From Dermatophagoides farinae (Eukaryota > Arthropoda > Arachnida > Sarcoptiformes > Pyroglyphidae), in NCBI RefSeq assembly GCF_024713945.1, contig NC_134684.1, positions 3,417,001-3,481,000 of the forward strand: 64,000 nucleotides of DNA, given 5' to 3'. Shown one piece after another: positions 22,392 through 34,281 of this stretch (position 1 is its first letter; each line of letters starts with the position of its first letter). Under the pieces are notes generated by a model. It was not told the DNA's origin, made no database searches, and was given only the letters and a program-made list of their open reading frames with translations. Position numbers and translations under genes: made by a program.

Positions 22392-25300
22392 ATGATTGAT
22401 TGATTGATTGATTGATTGAATTGAAATTTTTAATTTTTTTAATAAAATAAAAACTTGACATTCCCATCGGTAGATGGCAGTGTAGGATCATGTTTTGTTT
22501 TTCGAATGTTTCGAATGCCTGATTGTGTGTGTGTGTGTGTGTGTGTGGCTCAACACATTTCGAAAACAAATATCATCTCACCGTGAACATTTTTGAACGA
22601 CAAATAAAAAAAAAGCAAAAATGAAAAAAGCCAGCCAGATTTTGTTTTTCTATTTGTACATGAAATCTTGCATCAATATATATTAACCATCATCATCACT
22701 ATCATCGGAAATGATAAAAAAAAGTGCGATGGCGCCAAGAGGCGAAATATATCTAAAAAAAAAAACATTGCTGAAAGTCGATCCTATCTCTCTCAATTAT
22801 TAGGCTGCATCTTCAACATATCTTCAATCCACAATCTATAGAGCAGGCGTCATTATATATGATATATAGTACGACAAAACAACAAAAATTCAAACATTTC
22901 GAATGTGAATGAATATAGTAAAAAAAAATCCACCCAACTTTCGTTTATTTGTATAATGTGTGTGTGTATATGTGTGTGTTGAACGACCGAAATTGAATTG
23001 AATCAACTCATCTACGTCATCATCGTCGAACGAAATGTTTTTTGCTGCCATCACCGTGCAATAATCATCTTGATGAATATTTCCTTCATATATAAATGGT
23101 GAATATAAATTGATTAATAATATGATGAAATTTTTTATCTTATTATTCGATTGCTGTAATTTGAATATATATGTTTTTTTTCGAATCTTTATATCAATTT
23201 GGCGCCTTTTTGAGGAAACAAGTTTTCTTTCAGTTTTTTTTGTTGCTCGCGTGTTTGTTTTTTTTGTGTGTGTGTGTATGGCCGACAATTATCTCTCTCT
23301 CAAACAAATAGGATATCCATATTGGACATATTGATTAGATTTGTCATAACAAACAAAATCAACGAATGAATAGACCAACCAATTATATAGTTTTTGTTGT
23401 TGCTGTTGCTGCTGGTGGTGGAGATTGAAACATTTTAACCAAAAAAAAAAAAATTTATTGCTTCGTTGTTGATTATAAGCACAAGAAAGGAAGGAATTTG
23501 GTTTGTGGAAAATTCTCATGTATTGTTTTTTTTTTGGTGTATTAACACACAGTATATAATGTAGATCCGGTTTTGTTTTTTAAGTTTTTTTTATATATAT
23601 AATTTGCGCGCCATATTGACAAAACTATAATATATGTGTGTGTTTGTCTCGTGATTTTGTTGGTTTTTTTTTCTCGTTCATTTTCAATACACACATACAT
23701 TTTGGTGGCAATCAAAAAAACAACAAAAAAAAATTCTAATCGAATGCGGCGCCAAATAAACCAAGAAAAAAAAGAGAGCAAAGTTTTGCTTTGTATATAT
23801 ATAGTATATTCTGGAAAATGAACAGATTTTTTTTTTGTTCTTTAAACAAAAAAAAACCAAATCAACAGATGATGATGATGATAATAGAATTTGATTTTTT
23901 TCTTTATCGAATCCAAAACAGATACAAAAAAAATGTGTATTTAATGAATGAATGGGAACCGATCAAAAACAAAAAAAAAAAACATCGATGTCATCCTCTT
24001 CTCAATCATCATCATCACCATCAAAACGATGAATATCTACTTTCATCGTCATTTACTTGTATATCGTAATATATAAATATAAAATGACCTTCAATATATG
24101 TGGTGTGTGGTTTTTGTGCATGCAAAAAAAAAAAAAAAAATACGGATGACAAACATACACACACCACATACATTAAATTTAGATCAACAAGTAGATTGTG
24201 TATTTTTTGGTGTATGTACAGGAAAATTCCAATTAAAAAAAAAAAAAAATTCATTTCAATCAATCAATCAATGAATTTTATTATATTTTTTTTTGTATTT
24301 GATTCATCAATTTCATTTCATTGATTGATTTTGATATGTGATAATGATGATGATGTTGGTTACCAACCATCCATTCATTCATTCATCCATATTTATCTTT
24401 ATATCATAAGGAATTTTTTATGAGCTTGAATTTCTCTTTATTTGTTTGTTAAGTTAGTCATCATCAATAACTTTTTTTTATTTTTTTTTTTTTTTTTTTT
24501 TTTGATAAAATAAAATGAATTTGGTTATGGTTGTGGTGGTGGCCTATTATGAAATCAGAAAATCAGAGAATTTGAAATTTTGTATGTACAATACAATGTC
24601 AAATCATACTGGTAAAGTAGCCAAATCATCATAATGTGTTTGTGTGTGTTGATGGCAGCATAACAGAATGGCAGCTGGGCGCCATGGCCAACAAACCAAA
24701 CAAAACAAAACAAAAAAATCCAGAATCGAAATTTTTTTTTTCTTGAAAACCAACCAACTAACCACCCAATCATCCACCTTCGTTGATTGAAAATTGTAAA
24801 CGCATGTGCATGCATGTGTGTGTGTGTGTGTTTTAATCACTTGACACAAGTGAAAAAAACAAAAATTTTTTTCTTTTTTTTTTGGTCGTGTGTGTATTAT
24901 TTTTATTATTATTTAACTGCAAATATGTATATAGAGAGAAGTGTAGTATTTTATTCAAACAAATAACGATTTTGATATTTGTATAGTATTCACCATTATG
25001 GTTTTTTTTTCTGGTTGATCGTCGTTTTAATGGCAATGATGATGATGATGATGATTATGATGATGATGATGATAAATACGCAATGTTAGCGTCATTGTTC
25101 GAAAAAATTGCGTTGCTATGACGTCAAAGCCGTTATTTGGTTTTTACATTTTCAATTTTTTTTCTTTTTGGTTTGGTTTCAACAACCAAACATTTAGGAT
25201 ACTGCTAAATGTTGTGCATGTTTTTGTGTTTGTGTGTGTGTTTGTATCGCGTCTACCTATATGATTTGAAGATCATCATCATCATCATCATATAGAATGT

Positions 25301-27073
25301 GTATATATGCTGTCTATTATATAGTTGATGATTATTATATCGACGACGACGACGACAACACGACGCAGCAGTAGCATCTTTTGAATGTATAAACCAAAAA
25401 AAAAAAATGAAAAAGAAAATGTAAACGGATCACAGCAGCAGCAGCAGCACAAGAAGCATAAACAACCAAAAAAAAAAAATCAAATAAACAATAACGGCAA
25501 ATATGCTGTTATTTGGATGCGTGGATATCATCATTATTATATAGATTATAATTATTGACGCGAGCGACCGACCCAATAAAGTGAAATGAAAAAAAAAGAA
25601 AATCAACACAATCCTTAAAATACAAATCAACAACAACAACAACAACGTATCGTCATCCTCTTTCTCTCATCATCATCATCATCATCGTCGTAGTCGTCGT
25701 CATCATCGTCATCATCATCATCATCATTATTGATTTTTTTTTACAAGAAAAGACGACAGAAAAAAAAGTTGGCGTCATTTTTTTTTCTTCATCTTGTTTT
25801 TTGTTTTTTTTTTTTTTTTTGGCTAATAACCATCGAAACCGAAAACCAAACGATATATTGGTTTTTTTTTGGATTTTCTCATACTGTCAAAATATTGGCC
25901 ATGTTGTGTTCCATGTTGATGATGATGGCCATGGATAGAAATTTTTTTTATCCATTAAATTCAATTCAACACTAAAGAATTGGAATATTCTCACTTTCTC
26001 TGGTTCTTATTCTTAGAATTTCTTTTTGTTGTTGTTGAATCGAGATTCTTCCGAATTTTTTTTTTTTTTTGATCAAACTTTGTGGGTGTGTGTATGTGAA
26101 GTTTTTAAATATTATCCAACAGTAAAAATCAAACCTGTTCATAGTTTATGCGGTTGGGATTTTTTTTTTCTTTGAAAAATACAAATCCAACAACAACAAC
26201 AACAAAAAAAACCTCGACACTTTCGTCATTATATCGTGTGTTACAATAAACAATCATTATCCATCATTATAATGAAAAAACTGTTGAATTTTTTTTCAAA
26301 TTTTTAAATTCCTTATTATCATTTATTATTACAGCCTCGGGCATCGTTACTTTGTATGTTCGACAATAATAACCTCAACATTGAAAAAAAAATCACAAAA
26401 CATTCGATTCTATTTTGATCACAACAAAACCACTGAACACAACTGTGTTAACTGGATTCACTTTCGTTTTCTCTTTTTTATTTATATCATTTAATTTATG
26501 AAAAACATTTATAAAAAGTGAAAGTGAGAAAAAAAAAGAGAAAAACGCTAAATTCCAGCTACAGGTAAATGAGAAAAAAAAACGACAACAGCAAGGACAT
26601 CCACCATCATCATTGCAGCCGACCACCACCGCCATCACCATCATCATCATCAATCAACAACAACATTATTGATTGCCCATTGCCATAAATCTTGTTAAAT
26701 GCAGGTAAAATAAAAAAAAACAACATAATCATTGCAATGTTAAATATACGTGCATGGCTGCTGTTGCTGTTGCTGTTGTTGTTGTTATTATTATTGCGTA
26801 TATCGCCAGGTACGTGTGTCTAATGATGATGATGTTGATGATGATGATGGTGGTCGGTATCGTTGGTATTGGTGGCTATTTTCTGTTGTTTTTATCAAAT
26901 TGAATGATTCATATGAAATATTCGAGATTGAATAATTTTTTTTGTTGATTTTTTAAAGATAAAGATACCGAAATTATTTATTTATTTGTTATTGTTGTTT
27001 TGTTCATTATTTCCATTATCAAGATTATAATCATCATCATCAAAAAAAAAAAAAAAATTGAAATCATTGTCTA
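22392..27073. other. 4.7-kb non-coding region upstream of CREB
   Basis: No coding gene seen. It holds (GT)n (22524-22546, 22962-22978), (GAT)n, a T23 run near 24480-24503, CGA/GAC repeats near 25342-25358, and repeated GTCA-type half sites near 25089 and 25773. It probably includes the CREB promoter and untranslated first exon(s), because an in-frame stop lies just 15 bases before the CREB start and CREB genes normally have 5' non-coding exons. A GCCATCT core occurs at 22472-22478 on the minus strand. Confidence 0.5.
25119..25126 (+). promoter_or_regulatory. Perfect cAMP response element (TGACGTCA)
   Basis: A palindromic CRE about 1.95 kb upstream of the CREB start codon, in a locally CpG-richer stretch. 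Mammalian CREB promoters carry CREs and are autoregulated; the same here is inference. Confidence 0.4.
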
Positions 27074-28446
27074 ATGGTATCCGCTTCATCTACTGGTAGT
27101 GGTGGTGACAATAGTATTGTTGCAACAACTTCAGCTATATCTGCATCAACTGCCGGTAGTATGTCGATTGTACAATTTCAATTACCAACAAATCAATCTG
27201 CATCCACTGCTGCTGCCACAATGGTTCAATCGGTCATACAGCCAAATCATCAATCGGTTATACAACCGACCAATCCGATCTCGACCATTCAGGTAAATTT
27301 TTTTTTCAAATTTATTTATTCATTTAATTTAATTCGAATATTTGTAGGTATTCTGGTTTTTTTTTTGATTGAAATTAATTTATTTTGATTTTTGTTGTTT
27401 GATTAGTTTTCGAAAAATGTCATTCTGGTGAATAAATTGGCACCCGGATCGGTAATACAAAGTACCGAATCCGAACAATCAGCCATGCAAATGGTGAAAG
27501 AAGAGAATGAAACAACAATCTATGAAGATGAATCAAAAAGGCGACGTGAAATATTAGCTAGACGACCATCGTATAGAAAAATTCTAAATGATTTATCAGC
27601 TACCGGTGATACACCTGTTACAACAACAAATACATCATCAACAGCATCCGGTATGGAAGGACAAAAATCATCGAATAATGACGATAATGATAATGAACAA
27701 CAACATTCAACAACATCAGGCCAACAACAACAACAATCATCGAACGCAACACATACATCATCAGCATCACAACCAACAGGAGCAACGGCCACAACAATAC
27801 CATTACAGAGCTATATTAAAATGTTACCATCAATACAGATTGGATCAACGCATGATGGTACAACTATTCAAGGTATACCTACAATAATGACCAATACGAA
27901 TACGACCGGTTCAACTATTGTACAATATGCAACGGCTGCACATGATGGCCAATTTATTGTTCCCGGTTAGTTTTTATCATCATTATCATCATACATTATA
28001 TAATAAATGAATTTAATTTTATTTTATTAATCAAATAGATCTGCAAACATATCAATTAAGGCCTCCGCCACCACCACCACCGCAACCACCTACAAATAAT
28101 CCATCAGCAGCGGCAACAGCAGCACTTGCACAGAATGTCGTAATGGCCACACCACAATTACCATCAACACATAATATGGATGAGGCATTGAAAAAACGTG
28201 AAATGAGATTACTTAAAAACAGGTTAGTCAATCTAACTAAAATTAACAATTTTGAATTTTCTCAAATATCCGTGACAATTTTTCATTTAAAACCAAAACA
28301 GGGAAGCGGCAAAAGAATGTCGTCGAAAGAAGAAAGAATACATCAAGTGCCTTGAAAATCGAGTGGCCGTATTAGAGAATCAAAATAAAGCACTAATTGA
28401 AGAATTGAAAACACTTAAAGAATTATATTGTAAAAAGTCTGATTAA
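27074..28446 (+). CDS. CREB: CREB/CREM/ATF1-family bZIP transcription factor
   Basis: cAMP-responsive activator. Four exons: 27074-27292, 27407-27965, 28039-28222, 28302-28446; phases agree, giving 368 residues. The kinase-inducible domain KRRREILARRPSYRKILNDLS carries Ser128 in RRPSY, the PKA/CaMK site equivalent to CREB Ser133, preceded by an acidic stretch. The flanking segments are Gln/Thr-rich activation domains, with a Pro run at the start of exon 3. The basic region and leucine zipper (KKREMRLLKNREAAKECRRKK, then EYIKCLENRVAVLENQ) form the C terminus, with the basic region split by intron 3 as in animal CREB genes. An in-frame TGA just upstream (27059) supports the start unless an upstream coding exon is spliced in. 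Confidence 0.95.
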
Positions 28447-29948
28447 CAAAAATGACGAAACAAACAATTGAAAGATTTCGAATTGGGAGAAGAAAAAAAC
28501 ATCAACTTATTACCAACCTCATGAGATGATTGACAATCTATCATATATTGGAAATTTAAATTAATGGACTGATAATTTGGATAATTGGATCAATTTTTTT
28601 CCATATAATGATCAGTGAATTCCGAAAACGATACTATCGAATCTTCAAATATACATCTATACGAACAACCCTATTGCTTGACTTAAAGTTCAAAATCCAT
28701 TTCACTCTCGCTTCCTTCTCTAAATATTTTCACTGTTATTCCAAAGGAAATATCGTACGAATTGGCATCCATCCAATTGATTTAAACGCTGAAATGTTAC
28801 CCTATTCCGCAATTGTACAAAGCATTTAAACATTTTTCACTCAAAAATACACACCATCAAAACCACCACCTCCACCACTATTACATTGAAAATGTTAAAA
28901 CTTTTTGAAAACGAAAATATTCTTAAAACAAATGGGCTTACAAACACACACACACACACAAACATATTTTGTTATTTTTCCCAAATCAATCAACTAACCA
29001 TCTTATTTCACTCCACCAATTATAATCATTGATTGATTGATTGAAAATGTTTTGAAATCATCATCATCAAAAAACATCATGTTTCTGAAAACTAATTCAT
29101 CGATTACACTGCAAAAAAAAAACAAATTGATTCTATCGAATCCACAACTTATCAGATCTTGAATATCATATATATATCTCAATCGATATAATTCAACCTT
29201 ATATACTATCTCAATTTCGATTCGATCTATTCATCAAAGTTAATCATTTTCATCATTCATACTCTTTAATTTCTCATTATCTCTCACTTTCATTCACTAT
29301 ATTTACCTGTTGATTTGATTCTACTTATTATTATTATTTTTTTTTGTTTCATTTCTATTATTATTATATTTTTCAGTTCTCTCAAAGTCAATATATATAT
29401 ATCTATTATTATTATGTTTGAAATGAAATAATTTCATGATGAATATATATACCATATATATAACCAAAACAATCTAAAATGATGAGTGATATAAAAAAAA
29501 TTCTTATTATTTGGATTTTGTTGTTTGTTGTTTTCTGGTAACGAGACCAAAAAAATAAAAAATTCGAATTGTACGCGCCTTTAAATTGATTCGATTATTT
29601 CCACTCAAGTTAGTTGTTATATAAAAGTAGAAATAGTCAAATATAGTCTCCTATTGTTTTATATATACGCGTGCTACTTGTATGTATTCAATTGATTGTG
29701 TTTGCTGTGTGTGTGCGGTTCGATTCGATTATCATTATCTGACCATCTGATATATCATCATTCTTCATTGTAATATTATTGATTTGAATATTTTCATTTT
29801 TCTATATTCTAGTAAGTTCTTTGTGTTTGCTGTTAAAAATTTTTTTCATCAATCATTATTTTCTGTTATTATTGTTCGCAATATAGACAATCCTCCTGTT
29901 GCTGATGTTTGATTAATTGAATCAAAGTGTTATGAATTTTTTAATACA
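28447..29948. other. CREB 3' region and glomulin 5' region
   Basis: No gene seen. The first part is probably CREB 3' UTR; the 73-codon frame at 28608-28829 is not protein-like. A TA-rich tract lies at about 29380-29470. Pyrimidine-rich DNA ending in AG before 29949 suggests non-coding 5' exons of glomulin. Confidence 0.5.
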
Positions 29949-32066
29949 ATGTCTGATCTATTGACAACGATGCCATCTTCTACCGATCTGAATGAATCTT
30001 CATTGAATAATTCAGAGGATAAAAAAGATTCCATATTGCAACTATTTCAATATGATCTGGATCGTCATCGTATGCGTGAAGTTTGGGACATGTTCAATCG
30101 AGTTGTCGTTACAGAAATACATAATAATGGTTCATACATCGTATGGGATCTAGTACCGATCATATGTCAACGTCTTCGTGGCCTAAGTGAATTTCGTTTC
30201 AAAACATTTAGCATGTGTCGACAAATTCTGCTCGATCTATGTGAAATTTGTAATCCAAAAGAGCTTTTGATTATTTATCTATCGGAGCTTGAAAATGATT
30301 TAAATATAACCAGATATTCGAAACGTAAAGATCCGAATCAAGAACAGCCATCATCATCTTCGACCGCTGTGAATGATGAAAATGACGATGATGTGGAAGA
30401 TATTGAAATAACCGATAGTAATTGTTTCAAAGCATTACTCAAACCATTTGAAGTGATTCTATTGAAATTACCGAAAAAACGAAATGAAACATTGAAATCA
30501 GTGTTGAGCTCGCTAAACGAACACATAAGTAGGCTATCATTAAGTTCTATTACCAAATATAATCCCGAAACTGATGATCGTTTTAAATTAATGCTTGATC
30601 CGGTGGTAAATAACCTTAATTCTGTACTATCGATGTATGTGGATTTTCTCGAAACATTTGTCAAAGAAGTTGACCTATACAATCCAACCACTAGCCATCA
30701 TCATCATCAAATGTTGAATAATATTCATTCAAAAACATCAGATCCAAATATACAGCGCATAACATTATTGAAAACATTATTGCTAATGTTAGAATATCCG
30801 CTTAAATACATGGATCTTTATCGAGTGAATGGTAAAGAAAGTATCATTCAGGGCATCAAACAAGCTGGTACAAATCTATCGGCATTGTTTAATGAAGATT
30901 TCATTACAAGTCGAATGATTGCCGTGAAAATCGTACGGCTAATATCATCATTGCATTCAAATTTCTATACTCTTTTATCGCGAACCGATCTTATTACATC
31001 ACCTGAAGATGTAGAATCAAATTCCGATTGTTCCGATGTTTATCTATCGCAAACAAATTTTCAATCAGCCATGTCCATTCTGAGTTATCTGTTGGCCACC
31101 GAATCTGAGCTTTCTCCTTCGAATTTTATGCCACGTGTTTATACACATGTATACAATCTGGGTATTTATCTTCCATACATACAAAACCTGGTGGAAGATC
31201 AACAATTTTTTGTCTATGAAAAAGGTCTTCATCTATTGGCAGCAATGTTAGCACATATTAAAGAGGAAAGTTTAGAAGCTAATTTTCTTGATCTTTTACG
31301 CCAACATCCGATTGAAAAATCATTGACATCTATTATGGTATTCGCATTGGATAAACATAGCCGTACTACAGCGTTATTATTATTCAAACAATTAGTGAAT
31401 TGTTTTGAACCATCTGGCCGTTATAAGATTCTTTATTCAATTTTATCACAATCACGACAACATGCCGGATTTCAGGGTGTAGCCATTCAAATGTACAAAG
31501 ATTTTGTATTCGAACATCAAGTATATCAAGGTAGTAATCTACATCGAATGATTCGATCGGTCATTGCTGTTGCATTACCGCAAGATGCGAATTCAGATCT
31601 ACTCGAAAGAAATGATCTAATATTTGGTTTATTGAATTTTCTTCGTTACATTATGATTCGTGATACACGTCATCAAAATCATACACGTATATGGGATGTA
31701 GCTATTGTTATACAGGAAAATTTTCTAAAACCATTACAGGAAGCATTAGAATTATCCCGAATTAGCTGTAAATTGGAGCTATGTAAATTAAAAGATATGA
31801 AATTGAAAATGAACAAAAATGATCATCAACAGCAATTGGTAGGCAAAGGTAATAAGAAGAAAAAAGGACAAAATCATCATTCATCAAAAATCGATCAATC
31901 AGTTGTTATTTATCCGAATGAAAAACCAATACAATGGCCAGAAATGACAATCGAACAGGAACATAAACAAATTATGTTTGCATTACAAAATTTCGATCTA
32001 ATCGAAAGTATTCACACAAGACTTAAAGAAATTATTGATGAACAGCAACAGCAGCAACCACAATAA
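29949..32066 (+). CDS. GLMN: Glomulin (RBX1-binding inhibitor of cullin-RING ligases)
   Basis: A single-exon 705-residue protein of alpha-helical HEAT-like repeats. Family landmarks are visible in order: LCEICNPKELLIIYLSELE near residue 100, FEVILLKLPKKRNETL, YVDFLETFVKEV, a central VYTHVYNLGIYLPYIQNLVE, and the C-terminal RBX1-binding region NDLIFGLLNFLRYIMIRDT followed by NHTRIWDVA and ENFLKPLQEALELS, matching human GLMN (LLRYLVIKD...ENNFLKPL). Glomulin binds the RING of RBX1 and blocks E2 recruitment to SCF. It is longer than human (594) owing to acidic/Ser, His and a basic Lys/Gln C-terminal insert. The stop codon overlaps an AATAAA hexamer (32062-32067). Convergent with the following gene. 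Confidence 0.9.
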   Translation: MSDLLTTMPSSTDLNESSLNNSEDKKDSILQLFQYDLDRHRMREVWDMFNRVVVTEIHNNGSYIVWDLVPIICQRLRGLSEFRFKTFSMCRQILLDLCEICNPKELLIIYLSELENDLNITRYSKRKDPNQEQPSSSSTAVNDENDDDVEDIEITDSNCFKALLKPFEVILLKLPKKRNETLKSVLSSLNEHISRLSLSSITKYNPETDDRFKLMLDPVVNNLNSVLSMYVDFLETFVKEVDLYNPTTSHHHHQMLNNIHSKTSDPNIQRITLLKTLLLMLEYPLKYMDLYRVNGKESIIQGIKQAGTNLSALFNEDFITSRMIAVKIVRLISSLHSNFYTLLSRTDLITSPEDVESNSDCSDVYLSQTNFQSAMSILSYLLATESELSPSNFMPRVYTHVYNLGIYLPYIQNLVEDQQFFVYEKGLHLLAAMLAHIKEESLEANFLDLLRQHPIEKSLTSIMVFALDKHSRTTALLLFKQLVNCFEPSGRYKILYSILSQSRQHAGFQGVAIQMYKDFVFEHQVYQGSNLHRMIRSVIAVALPQDANSDLLERNDLIFGLLNFLRYIMIRDTRHQNHTRIWDVAIVIQENFLKPLQEALELSRISCKLELCKLKDMKLKMNKNDHQQQLVGKGNKKKKGQNHHSSKIDQSVVIYPNEKPIQWPEMTIEQEHKQIMFALQNFDLIESIHTRLKEIIDEQQQQQPQ

Positions 32067-32233
32067 AGAAATTTTTAGTCACATTTATATATTAGTGAGC
32101 GGAAAACAAAGAAAAAAAAATGAAATTTTTTTTCTTGTTTATCTCTCATTTCTTATTTGCTCGTCATCATCAGCTAATCTATCGATTTTATTATTATTAT
32201 TATTAAAATTCAGAAAAGAAAAGAAAAAAAATT

Positions 32234-33563
32234 TCATATGCAAAACACTTTGTTCATTTCAATTTTTGATTGTTTCATTTTTTCATAATCTATGAATACA
32301 CATTTTCCGGCTACAAATGTAGCCAGAATTTCTAGCTGATCATTCAGTATGATAAAATCAGCATCGGCACCAAATTCTAATGTTCCTTTTCTATGTTCAA
32401 TTCCAAGTACACATGCTGGATGTAATGTTGCACATTCAATAGCATCGACTATCGAACAATCTGGTACTTTTGTTTGCAAATATCGAACACAATGATCAAG
32501 TGTTGCAATTGAACCACAAAGTGTATTTGTACCGGCCAAATATGCACGATTATTTTTGATTTCAATCATTTCGGAACCAATTTTATGTATGCCTGTTTCA
32601 AGACCAGCAGCCGATATAGCATCACTTACTAGAACCATTCCATCACGATTTGCATAGAATGCTAATCGTAATGCAGAATAATGTGTATGAATTCCATCAG
32701 CTATGATACCATAGTACATTTGTCGTTTACTATCGATAGTCAATAGACCTAATAAACCAGGATCACGATGATGGAATAATGGCATTGCATTGAATAGATG
32801 AGTTATCATTGATGCTCCATTACGGAATGCACGTTCACTATCATCAAGACAAGCATTTGAATGACCCAAAGATACTACAATTCCTTTACTAACAAGTTGT
32901 TGACAAACATTGTTCTTATCCAATTCCGGTGCTATTGTTATGATCGAAACATTTGATAGATCATGATAATATTGTTCAATTTGTTCAATGGAATTGATTT
33001 CATTTTGAATATGTCGTTCAGGATGTGCACCTTTTTTCTCTGGATTTATAAATGGACCTTCAACATGAATACCCAAAATATTTGCACCACCAATGATTGG
33101 TCCACGTTTCATATGAGGTAATAACATACGATAATTTGATGATGGTTGTGTGATTAATGTTGGACAAAATGATGTCACTCCATAACGAACCAGATTTTTA
33201 CTGACCACTTGTAGCGCTTGATTGATATCAATATCAGGTGTTGAAAAATCATAGCCAAAACCACCTGTTGGAATTATATAATCAAATCATATGATTAAAA
33301 AAAAAATAATATTAATATTAACCATTTTAATACTTGCCATTAATTTGTAGATCAATATAACCGGGTGCAATGATAGCTTGTTTACAATCGACAACAATAT
33401 CGGCTTCTTTACGTTGTTCAAAAAATAATGGTTCAGGATTGATTATGATATCATCATGAATCCATAAATCATCAACAAATAGATGGCCATTTTTAATCAA
33501 TTTAACATTCTTAAAACGTATGATGATGAATGGTTTATTGTTGTTGTCGATCATTTTGTCCAT
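32234..33563 (-). CDS. AMDHD2: N-acetylglucosamine-6-phosphate deacetylase
   Basis: Amidohydrolase that removes acetate from GlcNAc-6-phosphate, feeding amino sugars (for instance from chitin turnover) back to glucosamine-6-phosphate. Exons 33563-33338 and 33264-32234 encode 418 residues (human 409). Joining DLQING to GGFGYDF as in homologues requires a GC-AG intron (donor G|GCAAGT at 33337). Metal and active-site motifs: HVEGPFINPEKKGAH, LGHSNA, MITHLFNAM, ADGIHTH and the catalytic Asp in VSDAISAAG. The C-terminal GADADFIILND belongs to the small beta-sandwich domain. It shares a 478-base divergent promoter with the copper chaperone. Confidence 0.95.
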
Positions 33564-34041
33564 AATTAATTCATTACAAATGAAAATAACCTAAAAATAT
33601 ATTCGAATGTCGAAAAAAAAAATCAATATATTGAATGTGATGAGCAATGATAATAACAGCTTGTTATGATTAATTTTTTTTTTGTTTCTCATGTACATCA
33701 TCAAATTAACATGAAAACAAGTCGGTCCACTTTGATTTTGCAATATCAATTTTTTTTCTATATATAAAAAAAATCTTGTTCTTTTTCGATGTTATGTCGA
33801 ATTTTTTTTTATTGATTAATTTCATATAAATACACCTTATTTATATACAAATAATGCCATCTATCGATTGTAGTGAATTGCAAAGAAATTCGATACATTC
33901 ATGTGATTTTGATGAACACAACCAGATTGAGTGTTTTGTGTATGAAAAATATTTTTTCAACGATTTTCATTTAATCATTTGATTCCAAAGACTGAACATC
34001 ATCACACTGTTTTGATTAAAATTGCTACCAATCTGTGGACG
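33564..34041. promoter_or_regulatory. Divergent promoter AMDHD2 / ATOX1-like
   Basis: 478 bases between diverging starts. It contains GCCATCT followed by ATCGATTG (33856-33869), a motif recurring in other short divergent gaps of this window. Some of it must be 5' UTR. Confidence 0.4.
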
Positions 34042-34281
34042 ATGTCTTCAACACAAACATATAAATTTAAAGCCGATATTACTTGTCAAGCATGTGTGAA
34101 TGCCATACAAAAATCATTGAAAAAAACATATGGTGATGAATTACAATCGGTCGATTCGAATGTCGAAAATAAAGATGTGACCATTGTTTTGGTTCGTCAA
34201 TCCAATAATGAACCATATACCTATGATCAGGTATATGAAGCATTGGCTAAAACTGGTCGTTCGATAACCAAATTGAATTGA
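34042..34281 (+). CDS. ATOX1: ATX1/ATOX1-type copper chaperone
   Basis: A 79-residue heavy-metal-associated (HMA) domain protein that carries Cu(I) to secretory-pathway copper ATPases. The start at 34042 (MSSTQTYKFKADITCQAC) places the metal-binding loop at the normal distance from the N terminus; an upstream in-frame ATG at 33979 would add 21 residues. The copper site reads ITCQAC instead of the usual MTCxGC, keeping both cysteines. The ferredoxin-like fold is traced by the second strand DVTIVLVRQS, helix TYDQVYEALAKTGRS and the end ITKLN. Slightly longer than human ATOX1 (68). Confidence 0.88.
   Translation: MSSTQTYKFKADITCQACVNAIQKSLKKTYGDELQSVDSNVENKDVTIVLVRQSNNEPYTYDQVYEALAKTGRSITKLN

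Noticed and set aside
28608-28829. 73-codon plus-strand frame after CREB
   Set aside because: Composition looks random and it lies in the likely CREB 3' UTR; no signal peptide or known motif.
30338-30691. Minus-strand 117-codon frame inside glomulin
   Set aside because: Shadow of a long conserved coding exon.
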